Shown piece after piece: positions 1 through 8,195 of a stretch of DNA of 64,000 bases; positions within the stretch are counted from its first letter, which is position 1, and each line of letters begins with the position of its first letter. The DNA is taken from contig CAVJSS010000002.1 of assembly GCA_963652335.1 (NCBI GenBank), forward strand, positions 118,880 through 182,879. Reading direction: 5' to 3'. The notes under the pieces were generated by a model. The model was not told the DNA's origin and made no database searches. It worked only from the letters and a program-made list of their open reading frames with translations. The translations under genes were made by a program, and so were the position numbers. Source of the stretch: UBA4951 sp963652335 (GTDB lineage: Bacteria; Bacillota_I; Bacilli_A; RFN20; CAG-826).

Positions 1-20
1 GCATGCCGTTTAAGAAATAA
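1..20 (+). CDS. rplE: Ribosomal protein L5, 3' end only (partial)
   Basis: Only the last codons are in the window: the frame ends Met-Pro-Phe-Lys-Lys followed by TAA at 18-20. A GMPF-type C-terminus is usual for L5, and rplE is the expected gene directly before rpsN in the spc cluster of Firmicutes. The call rests on position and five residues. Confidence 0.65.
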
Positions 21-30
21 GGAGTAACCC

Positions 31-216
31 ATGGCTAAAACTAGTTTGAAAGTCAAATGTGAGCGCCCGGTTAAATTCTCTACCCGCGCTTACACCCGCT
101 GCAAGCGCTGTGGGCGTCCTCATGGCGTCATCCGCAAATTCGGATTATGCCGCATCTGCATCCGCGAACTCGCTTATAAGGGCGAGATTCCTGGAATGAA
201 GAAAGCATCTTGGTAA
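31..216 (+). CDS. rpsN: Ribosomal protein S14, zinc-binding type
   Basis: 61-residue S14 of the short (type Z) form, a component of the 30S head. Cys24, Cys27, Cys40 and Cys43 form a C-x2-C-x12-C-x2-C zinc site, so this is the zinc-dependent version. An AAGGAG ribosome binding site precedes the ATG, and the gene begins 10 nt after the rplE stop, as usual in the spc operon. Confidence 0.98.
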   Translation: MAKTSLKVKCERPVKFSTRAYTRCKRCGRPHGVIRKFGLCRICIRELAYKGEIPGMKKASW

Positions 217-237
217 TAGGAAGGAGACAATAGAAAT

Positions 238-633
238 ATGAACGCAGACCCAATCGCGGATATGCTTACCCGCATTCGCAACGCAAACGCTTTACGTTAT
301 GAGACCGTCTCCATGCCTTATAGCAAAATGAAGCAAGCCATCGCTGACATCTTGGTCAAAGAAGGCTTCATCGTCTCGGCTGTCTTCGATGGCGAAGGCG
401 TTAAGAAAAACTTAACCATCACCCTCAAATACGGCCCAACCGGCGAACGTGCCATCACTGGTTTGAAGCGCATCTCCAAGCCAGGCCTCCGCGCCAACGC
501 TCAGTGCGACAAGCTCCCACGCGTCCTTGGCGGATTAGGCATCGCCATCATCTCCACGAGCAAAGGCTTATTGACCGATGCTGAGGCCCGCAAGGCCAAC
601 GTCGGCGGCGAAGTCCTCTGCTACGTTTGGTAA
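238..633 (+). CDS. rpsH: Ribosomal protein S8
   Basis: 131-residue S8, normal length for the family. The N-terminus begins with the typical MNADPIADMLTRIRNA block and the C-terminus ends with the conserved GGEVLCYVW. S8 binds the central domain of 16S rRNA and in many bacteria autoregulates the spc operon. It follows rpsN by 21 nt with an AGGAAGGAG-type binding site. Confidence 0.98.
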   Translation: MNADPIADMLTRIRNANALRYETVSMPYSKMKQAIADILVKEGFIVSAVFDGEGVKKNLTITLKYGPTGERAITGLKRISKPGLRANAQCDKLPRVLGGLGIAIISTSKGLLTDAEARKANVGGEVLCYVW

Positions 634-651
634 TAAGGAGTATCTGAAGAT

Positions 652-1194
652 ATGAGTAGAATCGGATTGAAACCCGTCGCTCTTCCGGAGGGAGTCACTT
701 GCACTCTCAATGAAGGGACTGCCGTCATCAAAGGTTCCAAAGGCGAAGTAAGCGTCCATCTTCCAAAGGACGTTAGCGTCTCTCTTACCGACGGCGTGTT
801 ATCTGTTAAGCCAATCGGCGAAGATACCCCGTGCACTGGCACGACCGTCGCCAACCTTCTAAATGCCGTCAAAGGCGTCACCGAAGGCTGGAAGAAGGAA
901 CTCGAAGTAGCCGGCACCGGTTATCGCTGTTCCATCAAAAACGGCAACATCGTCATGTTCTTGGGCTACAGCCACGAGATCAGCGTTGCCCCAGTTGGCA
1001 AATTCACCAAAATCACCTGCCCAAGCGAAACGACCATCACCGTCGAGGGCTGCGACAAGCAGGAAGTCGGCCAAACTGCCGCTCTTATCTATGATTGCCA
1101 TCGTCCAGACGTCTATGGCAACAAGGGTGTCCACTATAAGGGCCAAAAGATGATCAAGAAAGTCGGCAAACGCGCCGCTTCCGGCAAGAAATAA
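652..1194 (+). CDS. rplF: Ribosomal protein L6
   Basis: 180-residue L6 with the start MSRIGLKPV and two tandem L6 domains. The C-terminal domain contains the signature PDVYGNKGVHYKGQ near residues 148-162, used to bind the sarcin-ricin region of 23S rRNA. Length and order (after rpsH, before rplR) are standard. The start at 652 has an AAGGAG upstream. Several reverse-strand ORFs in this stretch are codon-bias shadows. Confidence 0.98.
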   Translation: MSRIGLKPVALPEGVTCTLNEGTAVIKGSKGEVSVHLPKDVSVSLTDGVLSVKPIGEDTPCTGTTVANLLNAVKGVTEGWKKELEVAGTGYRCSIKNGNIVMFLGYSHEISVAPVGKFTKITCPSETTITVEGCDKQEVGQTAALIYDCHRPDVYGNKGVHYKGQKMIKKVGKRAASGKK

Positions 1195-1210
1195 GGAAAG
1201 GAGATAAGAC

Positions 1211-1567
1211 ATGATCAAAAAAGAATCCCGCAATTCCATGAGACAACGCCGTCATTTGCGTGTCCGTGAAAAAGTGAATGGCACCGCCGAGTGTCCACGT
1301 CTTGTCGTCTTCCGCAGCAACAAGAACATCGAAGCCCAAATCATCGATGACGTCAAAGGCCACACCTTGGTCGCCTCCTCCTCCGTCGCCCTCAAATTGA
1401 GCGATGGCGGAAACAAAGAAGGCGCTGCCAAAGTCGGTGCCGACGTCGCCGCCAAGGCCTTAGCCGCTGGCATCACCAAAGTCGTCTTTGACCGCGGTGG
1501 ATACGTATATCATGGCCGTGTCGCCGCCTTAGCCGACGCCGCTAGAGAAGGAGGACTCGTTTTCTAA
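1211..1567 (+). CDS. rplR: Ribosomal protein L18
   Basis: 118-residue L18, the 5S rRNA-binding protein of the large subunit. The basic N-terminus (RRHLRVREKV) and the C-terminal FDRGGYVYHGRVAALAD block are typical. It lies 16 nt after rplF with a GGAAAGGAG binding site and precedes rpsE, as in other Firmicutes. Confidence 0.98.
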   Translation: MIKKESRNSMRQRRHLRVREKVNGTAECPRLVVFRSNKNIEAQIIDDVKGHTLVASSSVALKLSDGGNKEGAAKVGADVAAKALAAGITKVVFDRGGYVYHGRVAALADAAREGGLVF

Positions 1568-1579
1568 CGAGATAGACTT

Positions 1580-2266
1580 ATGGAAGAAACCAAGAAAGTT
1601 GAAACTGAAGCAGTTGCCTCCAATAAACCGGCGAACGCTGGCCGTCCTGCCGATCGCAAAAACGGTGGAGCCCACAAGGGCGGCCGTCCTGCCGATCGCC
1701 GCGGACAACGTGGCGGATTCCGTCGCGACGAAAATGAATACAAAGATCGCGTCGTCAACATCAACCGCATCAGCCGTACCGAAAAAGGCGGCAAGCATAT
1801 GCGTTTCGATGCTCTCGTCGTCATCGGCGATGGCAAAGGCAAATACGGATTCGCTCTCCGCAAATCCGGTGAAGTGCCTGATGCCGTCAAAAAGGCTTTG
1901 ACCGCAGCCAAAAAGAACACCTATACCATCAAAATCAGCAAAAACGGCACCATCGCTCATGAGGTCGTCGGCAAATTCGGCGATACCCGCGTTCTCTTGA
2001 AACCAGCCCCAGCTGGCACCGGTATCGTTGCCGGTGGCGCCGTCCGTGCCATCTTGGAATTGGCCGGCATCAAAAACGTCGTTTCCAAGGTTTATGGTTC
2101 CCGTACCCCAATCAACGTCATTCGCGCCACTGACGCCGGACTTCGTTCCTTGAAGGAATATGGCAAAGTCATGGTCCTTCGTGGATTGAAGATCCCTGAA
2201 GAAATCAAAGCTTCTTCTCGCCCAGCAGGCAAAAAACATTACGAGAAACCAGAGGGAGGCAAGTAA
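1580..2266 (+). CDS. rpsE: Ribosomal protein S5 with long N-terminal extension
   Basis: 228 residues, compared with about 166 in Bacillus. The S5 core starts near residue 52 (DRVVNINRI) and contains the dsRBD-like N domain and the C domain with GGAVRAILELAGI and VYGSRTPINVIRAT. The first 50 or so residues are extra, rich in Arg, Gly and Asn, and contain the repeat GRPADR twice, encoded by an 18-nt direct repeat at 1640-1657 and 1682-1699. S5 helps mRNA entry and decoding fidelity. N-terminal S5 extensions are known in Mollicutes. The next gene is rplO only 2 nt later; rpmD (L30), normally between them, is absent. Confidence 0.97.
   Translation: MEETKKVETEAVASNKPANAGRPADRKNGGAHKGGRPADRRGQRGGFRRDENEYKDRVVNINRISRTEKGGKHMRFDALVVIGDGKGKYGFALRKSGEVPDAVKKALTAAKKNTYTIKISKNGTIAHEVVGKFGDTRVLLKPAPAGTGIVAGGAVRAILELAGIKNVVSKVYGSRTPINVIRATDAGLRSLKEYGKVMVLRGLKIPEEIKASSRPAGKKHYEKPEGGK
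1640..1699 (+). repeat. 18-nt direct repeat inside the S5 N-terminal tail
   Basis: The 18 bases GGCCGTCCTGCCGATCGC occur at 1640-1657 and again at 1682-1699, 42 nt apart and in frame. Each copy encodes GRPADR, so the tail may vary in copy number by slippage. Confidence 0.85.
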
Positions 2267-2268
2267 TA

Positions 2269-2715
2269 ATGGCTACTTCATTATCTGATATCAAAGTCGT
2301 CGAAGGTTCCAAATTCGAGCATTGGCGCAGAGGCCAAGGCGTTGGCTCCGGCAACGGCAAAACCGCCGGCAAGGGACAAAAAGGCCAAGGCGCCCACGCC
2401 CATACCAAGAAAAACGGATTCGAAGGCGGCCAGATGCCGCTTAACCGCCGTCTCCCTAAATTCGGCTTCCGCAATTTCACTCGCGTCGAATTCGTTCCTG
2501 TCAACCTCGACAAACTCAACGTCTTCGAAGACAATGAGGATGTCACCGTCGAGAAATTGATCGAAAAAGGCATTGTCAAAAAGAGCGCCGGAAAGGTCAA
2601 AATCTTAGGCAAAGGAACTTTAGAAAAGACTCTCAACGTAAAAGCTGACGCCTTCTCCGCCTCCGCTAAGGAAGCCATCGAAGGAAAAGGCGGAAAGGCC
2701 GAGGTCCTTAAATAA
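2269..2715 (+). CDS. rplO: Ribosomal protein L15
   Basis: 148-residue L15 of the large subunit. The Gly/Lys-rich N-terminal half (GSGNGKTAGKGQKGQGAH) and the RLPKFGF motif near residue 62 are diagnostic. It starts 2 nt after rpsE and its stop overlaps the secY start (TAATG), so it is translationally coupled to SecY as usual. Confidence 0.98.
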   Translation: MATSLSDIKVVEGSKFEHWRRGQGVGSGNGKTAGKGQKGQGAHAHTKKNGFEGGQMPLNRRLPKFGFRNFTRVEFVPVNLDKLNVFEDNEDVTVEKLIEKGIVKKSAGKVKILGKGTLEKTLNVKADAFSASAKEAIEGKGGKAEVLK

Positions 2716-4076
2716 TGAAAAAGTTCGTCTCGATTTTCAAAAACAAGGAGATTGTCAATCGTATTTTCTTTACGATCATGATCCTTTTGGTTCTACGAAT
2801 CGGGGCGGCAATTCATGTTCCGGGCGTCGACCCTTCCAAAATGGATGACATGATCAATTCGGGCTCTGCCCTTTCGATCATGAACCTCCTCGGAGGTGGC
2901 GCGTTAAGCAACTTCTCCGTCTTCGCGTTAGGTGTCTCGCCTTATATTACCGCCCAGATTATCGTCCAGCTGTTATCCAAAGACGTCCTCCCTGCTTTGA
3001 CTGAATTATCGAAGCAAGGCGAATATGGTCGCAAAAAGATCGCGATGGCCACCCGCTACCTCACCTTGTTGTTAGGCGCGGTTCAAGGCTATGGCATCAT
3101 CAAAACCATGGAAAACAGCGATTATATCACCATAACATTGCAGACAAACTTCTGGACCTACGCCTATATCGTCACCGTTTTGTTGGCTGGCGCTATGCTT
3201 ACGATGTGGTTGGGTGACCAAATCACTGAAAAAGGCTTAGGTAACGGTATATCTGTGATCATCTTCGCCGGATGCGTCAGATCGCTTCCGACCCAGATCA
3301 CCACTGGCTGGAACAAATGGATCACGAACAATCTGTCGCGTTCCAGCACCGAAATAATCCGCGGTTCATTCCAATTCGCGCTTTATATATTGGCGATGGT
3401 CCTTATCGTATCATTCGTCGTATTCATGGAATTGAGCCGTCGAAAGATACCTGTCCAACACGCCAACAAGTCTGGCGGACAATCAATGGCCCGCGCTTCA
3501 TTCCTTCCTATCAAAGTTAACAGCGCCGGCGTCATCCCTGTCATCTTTGCCTCTTCCATCATGGCTGCTCCGCAAGTCATCGCATCGTTCATCTCGAGCG
3601 AAGCATCCCAAGCCGAATGGCTGAAGATCTTCAACTACAACGAGACGTTCACGATGCCTTGGTTTAACGGGAACACCTGGGAAATGGACTGGGGCTTAGT
3701 GATATATTTGGTTCTCATCTTGGTCTTCTCGTTCTTCTATTCCCAAATGGAAATCGATCCTGCCAAGATGGCCGAGAACTTCCAAAAGAGCGGAGCCTAT
3801 ATCCCAGGCATCCGCCCTGGCAAAGAAACCGAACGTTATGTTTCGAAAGTTCTTAACCGCGTTACCTTCATCGGAGCTTGGGCCCTCGTGCTCATCGCTG
3901 CCTTGCCTATAATTTTGACTCTTACCAACGTCTTCGATGGCGATACCTCGCTATCTTTGGGCGGCACCGGTTTGATCATCATCGTCGGCGTGGCTCTCGA
4001 AATCAACGCTCAGATCGATGGCTTATTGGCTGGGAAGAGCTTCGACAAAGCGAAAGAGGCCGCCGCAAAGGTATAA
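2715..4076 (+). CDS. secY: Preprotein translocase subunit SecY
   Basis: 453-residue integral membrane protein, the channel subunit of the Sec translocon in the cytoplasmic membrane. About ten hydrophobic segments are visible, starting at residues 17-37. Family blocks include GVSPYITAQIIVQLL near residue 77, the cytoplasmic loop ERYVSKVLNRVTFIGA near residue 375, and RKIPVQHANK. Works with SecE, encoded here at 24135, and SecG. Start overlaps the rplO stop by one base. Confidence 0.98.
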   Translation: MKKFVSIFKNKEIVNRIFFTIMILLVLRIGAAIHVPGVDPSKMDDMINSGSALSIMNLLGGGALSNFSVFALGVSPYITAQIIVQLLSKDVLPALTELSKQGEYGRKKIAMATRYLTLLLGAVQGYGIIKTMENSDYITITLQTNFWTYAYIVTVLLAGAMLTMWLGDQITEKGLGNGISVIIFAGCVRSLPTQITTGWNKWITNNLSRSSTEIIRGSFQFALYILAMVLIVSFVVFMELSRRKIPVQHANKSGGQSMARASFLPIKVNSAGVIPVIFASSIMAAPQVIASFISSEASQAEWLKIFNYNETFTMPWFNGNTWEMDWGLVIYLVLILVFSFFYSQMEIDPAKMAENFQKSGAYIPGIRPGKETERYVSKVLNRVTFIGAWALVLIAALPIILTLTNVFDGDTSLSLGGTGLIIIVGVALEINAQIDGLLAGKSFDKAKEAAAKV

Positions 4077-4082
4077 TAAGAT

Positions 4083-4727
4083 ATGAAAATCATTCTTATG
4101 GGCCCTCCGGGTGCTGGAAAAGGCACGCACGCCAAGTGGATGGCAAAAGATTATTCGATCCCCCACATTTCCACTGGTGACATGTTTCGCGAAGCCATCG
4201 CTTCCGGTTCGGAACTCGGCAACAAAATCAAAGACGTCATCGATTCAGGAAATCTCGTTTCCGACGAGCTTACCTGCCAATTGGTGAAAGAGAGGCTTTC
4301 TCAGCCTGACTGCGCAAACGGATATCTGCTAGACGGATTTCCACGCACGATCCCTCAGGCTGAGGCCCTTAACAACATGGGCGAAGATATCATCCCAACC
4401 CATGTCGTCAACATCTCCTGCCCAGAGGATATCTTGGTGTCACGCATCGCTGGCAGACGCGTCTGCCCAAAATGCGGCGCTAGCTTCAATGTCAACACGA
4501 TGAAGCCGGAAAAAGAAGGAGTTTGCGATTATTGCTCATCTCCTCTTATCCAACGCAAAGACGACAACAAGGATTCCTTCAAAATCAGGCTGGACAACTA
4601 CCACCTGAGCACTGCCCCCCTTCTTGATTATTATAAGGGGAAAGGCATCTTGCTCGACTTCAAGGGAGAGGACGAAACCTCCAAAGTCAAAGCTTCCATC
4701 AAGAAATCCTTGGGAGGCAAAAAATGA
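4083..4727 (+). CDS. adk: Adenylate kinase, zinc-LID type
   Basis: 214-residue cytosolic adenylate kinase (ATP + AMP = 2 ADP). The P-loop GPPGAGKGT is at residues 7-15 and the AMP-binding DGFPRT at 84-89. The LID carries Cys128, Cys131, Cys148 and Cys151, the structural zinc site seen in Gram-positive enzymes. Lies between secY and map in the order known from Bacillus, and ends in a 4-nt ATGA overlap with map. Confidence 0.98.
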   Translation: MKIILMGPPGAGKGTHAKWMAKDYSIPHISTGDMFREAIASGSELGNKIKDVIDSGNLVSDELTCQLVKERLSQPDCANGYLLDGFPRTIPQAEALNNMGEDIIPTHVVNISCPEDILVSRIAGRRVCPKCGASFNVNTMKPEKEGVCDYCSSPLIQRKDDNKDSFKIRLDNYHLSTAPLLDYYKGKGILLDFKGEDETSKVKASIKKSLGGKK

Positions 4728-5473
4728 TCATCCTTAAGTCGCCTCGTGAGATCGCTCTCATGAGGGAAGCAGGACTAATCTGCGACGCCGTTTTCGCCAA
4801 GATGGCGGAAATGATCGCTCCAGGAATAACGACGCAAGAACTTAACGATGCGGCAGAACGCGTCATGATCGAACATGGCGCGATCTCCGCTGAAAAAGGC
4901 TATTACGGTTATCCTGGCGCCATATGCGCCTCAGTCAACGAAGTCCTCTTACATGGCATCCCATCCCCAAAGAAAATCTTAAGGGATGGCGACATCATCT
5001 CCATTGACATTGTGGTAAAGAAAGACGGCTATTGCGCCGACGCATGCAGAACCTATCCGGTCGGCATCGTCAAAGAGCATGCCCTCAAACTTATCAAAGT
5101 CACCGAAGAAGCTTTCTGGAGCGGAGTCAAACTCGTCAAAGAAGGCGTTCATCTTGGCGATGTCGAACACGCCATACAAGTCATGGCCGAATCAAACGGC
5201 TATTCCGTTGCAAGGGAATTCACTGGGCACGGAATCGGCAAAGAAATGCACGAAGACCCCTATATCCCAAATTATGGGACTCCGGGCGCTGGCCCAATCT
5301 TGAAAGCCGGCATGACGTTGGCCATCGAACCGATGGTCATGGAAGGAAAGCCTGCCTTGCGCACCCTTCCAGATGGCTGGACGACCGTTACCAAAGACGG
5401 CAAATATTCCGCTCATTACGAAAACACCATCGTCGTGACCAAAGATGGCTACGAGGTGCTAACGATTCGCTAA
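4724..5473 (+). CDS. map: Methionine aminopeptidase, type I
   Basis: 249-residue enzyme that removes N-terminal Met from nascent proteins. All five metal ligands of the pita-bread fold are present: Asp95, Asp106, His169, Glu202 and Glu233, with His78 as the substrate-side histidine. No N-terminal zinc or SH3 extension, so it is type Ia. The start overlaps the adk stop (ATGA). Confidence 0.98.
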   Translation: MIILKSPREIALMREAGLICDAVFAKMAEMIAPGITTQELNDAAERVMIEHGAISAEKGYYGYPGAICASVNEVLLHGIPSPKKILRDGDIISIDIVVKKDGYCADACRTYPVGIVKEHALKLIKVTEEAFWSGVKLVKEGVHLGDVEHAIQVMAESNGYSVAREFTGHGIGKEMHEDPYIPNYGTPGAGPILKAGMTLAIEPMVMEGKPALRTLPDGWTTVTKDGKYSAHYENTIVVTKDGYEVLTIR

Positions 5474-5486
5474 AAGGAGACTAACA

Positions 5487-5708
5487 TTGGCAAAAGAAGA
5501 ATGTCTAGAAATCGAAGCCACGGTATTAGAAACGTTGCCTAATGCCAACTTCAAGGTGAAACTCGCCAACGGCGCGGTAGTCCAAGCCTGCGTTTCGGGC
5601 AAAATCCGTATGCACTACATACGCATTCTCCCCGGTGACCGAGTTACCGTTCAGTTCTCACCTTATGACTTAACACGCGGGCGTATCACATTCCGATACA
5701 AAAATTAG
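5487..5708 (+). CDS. infA: Translation initiation factor IF-1 (TTG start)
   Basis: 73-residue S1/OB-fold protein binding the 30S A site. Blocks EATVLETLPNANFKVKL, SGKIRMHYIRILPGDRV and the C-terminal GRITFRYKN are typical. The start codon is TTG at 5487-5489 with AAAGGAG upstream; the first two residues MA then come from TTG-GCA. It sits between map and rpmJ as in Bacillus. Confidence 0.97.
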   Translation: MAKEECLEIEATVLETLPNANFKVKLANGAVVQACVSGKIRMHYIRILPGDRVTVQFSPYDLTRGRITFRYKN

Positions 5709-5720
5709 GAGAAAGCATTT

Positions 5721-5834
5721 ATGAAAGTCAGACCATCTGTCAAACCAATCTGCAATAAGTGCAGAATCATCCGCCGTCACGGCGTGGTCATGTGCATTTG
5801 CCCTAATCCAAAGCACAAGCAAAGACAAGGTTAA
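5721..5834 (+). CDS. rpmJ: Ribosomal protein L36, zinc-binding type
   Basis: 37-residue protein read from ATG at 5721 to TAA at 5832-5834, after an AGGAGA binding site. It begins MKVRPSVKPIC and carries Cys11, Cys14, Cys27 and His32, the zinc ligands of L36. Location between infA and rpsM is the canonical one. Confidence 0.98.
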   Translation: MKVRPSVKPICNKCRIIRRHGVVMCICPNPKHKQRQG

Positions 5835-5856
5835 TTAAAAGGAGCAAACGAATTTT

Positions 5857-6231
5857 ATGGCACGTATTGCAGGGGTTGATATCCCAAACGAGAAGCGCGT
5901 CGTCACCAGCCTTACCTATATCTACGGCATTGGCCCAACGACCGCCAAGAAAATTTGTCAAGCCGCTAAGGTTGACACCGAAATCCGTGTTAAGAACCTT
6001 ACCGACGAACAGTTGACCGCCATCCGTAACGAAGTCGCCGAAGTCAAAACCGAAGGTGACCTCCGTCGCGAAGTCGCGCTCAACATCAAACGTTTAACCG
6101 AAATCGGTTGCTATCGCGGATTGCGCCACAAGCATGGCTTGCCAGTCCGTGGACAGCGTACCAAAACCAATGCGCGTACCCGTAAGGGTCGCAGAAAGAC
6201 CATCGCCAACAAGAAGATGGCCACCAGATAA
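5857..6231 (+). CDS. rpsM: Ribosomal protein S13
   Basis: 124-residue S13 of the small-subunit head, contacting the P-site tRNA and the B1 bridge. It begins MARIAGVDIPNEKRV and ends in the basic tail containing RGQRTKTNARTRKG. AAAGGAG binding site 11 nt before the ATG. Confidence 0.98.
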   Translation: MARIAGVDIPNEKRVVTSLTYIYGIGPTTAKKICQAAKVDTEIRVKNLTDEQLTAIRNEVAEVKTEGDLRREVALNIKRLTEIGCYRGLRHKHGLPVRGQRTKTNARTRKGRRKTIANKKMATR

Positions 6232-6245
6232 GGAGGATATGACTA

Positions 6246-6641
6246 ATGGCTCAAAAGAAAACGACCAGCGCCCGCAAAAAGAAAGTCAAGCGCTCGTATG
6301 TCCGTGGCGTAGCTCACATTCACTCCACTTTCAACAACACCATCGTTTCCATCACCGATCAGCAAGGCAACGTCATTGCCTGGTCCTCAGCCGGTGCGTT
6401 GGGTTATCATGGCGCCAAGAAATCCACCCCGTTCGTAGCCCAATTGGCTGGCGAAGCGGCCGGCAAGAGCGCCTATGACCAAGGTCTCCGCCAAATCGAT
6501 GTCGATATCAAAGGCGCAGGCCCAGGCCGTGAATCAGCCGTCCGCGCCCTCGGAGTCGTCGGTCTTCAGATCTTATCGATCGTAGATACCACCCCGATTC
6601 CACATAATGGATGCCGTCCTCCAAAGAAACCAAGAGGCTAA
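6246..6641 (+). CDS. rpsK: Ribosomal protein S11
   Basis: 131-residue S11 of the 30S platform. Blocks HIHSTFNNTIVSITD near residue 26 and the C-terminal IPHNGCRPPKKPRG are characteristic. It follows rpsM by 14 nt with AAGGAGG. It is followed by an unusually long gap for this operon (75 nt) before rpoA. Confidence 0.98.
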   Translation: MAQKKTTSARKKKVKRSYVRGVAHIHSTFNNTIVSITDQQGNVIAWSSAGALGYHGAKKSTPFVAQLAGEAAGKSAYDQGLRQIDVDIKGAGPGRESAVRALGVVGLQILSIVDTTPIPHNGCRPPKKPRG

Positions 6642-6658
6642 TCGCTTCTTTGTCACTT

Positions 6659-6674
6659 CTATCCGCTCGGATAG
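6659..6674 (+). promoter_or_regulatory. Small hairpin between rpsK and rpoA
   Basis: CTATCCG/CGGATAG form a seven-base-pair stem in the 75-nt rpsK-rpoA gap, the longest gap in this operon. No T-tract follows, so it is not a terminator. It could be an mRNA processing or stability element; function unknown. Confidence 0.35.
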
Positions 6675-6716
6675 ACAAATAACGGCAGTTATTATCTAGG
6701 AGGAAATAAAAAAATA

Positions 6717-7715
6717 ATGACTAACGAAAACGTCCAATCCATCCAACTTCCGAACCCATTCCAATCCTTCGATATCAAAGTTGACGCCAACGATGAAGCC
6801 AATCACTATGCCCGTTTCGTGATCGAACCTCTCGAAAGAGGCTTCGGCACGACCATCGGAAACGCCCTTCGCCGCGTCTTGCTCTCCGCACTTCCAGGCG
6901 CCAGCATCTTCGCGATAGAAATCGAAGGCGTACGCCACGAATTCTCTTCCATAACCGGCGTTGAAGAAGACGTCACCGCGATCATTCTCAACTTAAAGGA
7001 TTTGGTCCTTAAGATCGAAGACACCGATCCTAATGCCGTCAAAAAGATCGAAGTCGATTTCCATGGCGCAGGCACGTTGACCGCTGGAGATTTGTCTCTC
7101 CCAGCCTTAGTCAGCGTCGTCAATCCGGATTTGGAAATTGCCCATCTTAACGAAGAAGGCCATATCAAGATGACTATCTATGCCTCCCAAGGACGCGGAT
7201 ATGTCACCAACAAAGCCAACAAGATCGATCGTAACATCACCACAATCGGCGTTATTCCGACCGATAGCAACTATTCGCCGGTCACCAAAGTCGCCTATGC
7301 CGTCGAGCCAACCCGCGTTGAGCACGATAGCAAATTCGACAAGCTCACCCTCGAAGTTACCACCAATGGTTCCGTCAATCCTGACGAAGCCGTCGCGATG
7401 GCTGCCCAACTTCTTATCGGTCACTTGCAGAAATTCGTCTCTCTTAACGAGATCGTGAAGAACTACAAGCTCGATAAAGAAGAAACGGTCGTCGAAGAAA
7501 ACAAATATCAGGAAATGATGATCGAAGAACTCGATCTGTCAGTCCGTTCTAACAATTGCCTCAAGCGCGCTGGCATCAGCACCGTCATGGAACTTACCCA
7601 AAAATCCGAAGGCGAAATGATGAAAGTCCGCAACCTCGGCAAGAAGTCGCTTAAAGAAGTCAAAGAGAAGTTAGCCTCCATTGGCTTGCACTTCCGTGAC
7701 AGCGTAGGAGATTAA
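6717..7715 (+). CDS. rpoA: RNA polymerase alpha subunit
   Basis: 332-residue alpha subunit. The N-terminal dimerisation domain includes ERGFGTTIGNALRRVLLSA near residues 40-58 and contacts beta/beta'. A linker and the C-terminal domain (from about residue 255) carry LDLSVRSNNCLKRAGI, the helix-hairpin-helix that contacts UP elements and activators such as the Crp/Fnr protein encoded at 57253. The AGGAGG is 13 nt from the ATG, a long spacing, but no other in-frame start fits. Confidence 0.98.
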   Translation: MTNENVQSIQLPNPFQSFDIKVDANDEANHYARFVIEPLERGFGTTIGNALRRVLLSALPGASIFAIEIEGVRHEFSSITGVEEDVTAIILNLKDLVLKIEDTDPNAVKKIEVDFHGAGTLTAGDLSLPALVSVVNPDLEIAHLNEEGHIKMTIYASQGRGYVTNKANKIDRNITTIGVIPTDSNYSPVTKVAYAVEPTRVEHDSKFDKLTLEVTTNGSVNPDEAVAMAAQLLIGHLQKFVSLNEIVKNYKLDKEETVVEENKYQEMMIEELDLSVRSNNCLKRAGISTVMELTQKSEGEMMKVRNLGKKSLKEVKEKLASIGLHFRDSVGD

Positions 7716-7718
7716 TTT

Positions 7719-8123
7719 ATGGCAGCACAAGGCAGAAAGAATGTTCATGGCAAAACCGGTGTCCGTTTCAAGGCGGCTTACACCCCATCCAAAAACAAAG
7801 CCATGCTTCGCAACGTCGTGAGCGAGCTTATCGTTCATGGCCAAGTCAAGGTCACCTCTGGCGTTTCTAAGGATTTGGTTTCCTTAGCCGACAAGATGGT
7901 TACCTTAGGCAAAAAGGGCGATGTCGCGGCCCGTCGTCAGGCGGCTCGCGTCCTTCGCAACGGCATCGCCGATGAAAAAGGCAACAACGCCCTTAACAAA
8001 CTCTTCAATGAAATCGCCCCCAAGTTCGCGTCCCGCAATGGTGGTTATACCCATCAATATAAGCTCGGCGCCCGTCGTGGCGACAATGCCCAAGTCGTTT
8101 TGGTAACCTGGGTCGAAGACTAA
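7719..8123 (+). CDS. rplQ: Ribosomal protein L17
   Basis: 134-residue L17 at the peptide-exit side of the 50S subunit. The block MLRNVVSELIVHGQVKVT and the C-terminal YTHQYKLGARRGDNAQVVLV are typical. It starts 3 nt after rpoA, closing the alpha operon, and is followed by an intrinsic terminator. Confidence 0.98.
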   Translation: MAAQGRKNVHGKTGVRFKAAYTPSKNKAMLRNVVSELIVHGQVKVTSGVSKDLVSLADKMVTLGKKGDVAARRQAARVLRNGIADEKGNNALNKLFNEIAPKFASRNGGYTHQYKLGARRGDNAQVVLVTWVED

Positions 8124-8139
8124 AATCAAATGATTAACG

Positions 8140-8170
8140 GTCTCTTAATAAAGAGGCTGTTTTTCTTTTT
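8140..8170 (+). terminator. Intrinsic terminator of the spc/alpha operon
   Basis: GTCTCTT (8140-8146) pairs with AAGAGGC (8151-8157), with one G-T pair, and is followed by a T-rich run to 8170. It lies directly after rplQ. Confidence 0.75.
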
Positions 8171-8180
8171 GCCGAATTAG

Positions 8181-8189
8181 TGGTTAAAT
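8181..8189 (+). promoter_or_regulatory. Possible extended -10, leaderless start of PAP2 gene
   Basis: TGG-TTAAAT has the TGn extension and ends 7 nt before the A of the PAP2 ATG at 8196. No Shine-Dalgarno sequence lies upstream. The hexamer matches only 4 of 6 consensus bases, so this is a weak individual case. Confidence 0.35.
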
Positions 8190-8195
8190 ATATCC

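Noticed and set aside
1529..2239. Minus-strand ORF of 236 codons opposite rpsE
   Set aside because: Covers a universal ribosomal protein gene; composition shadow.
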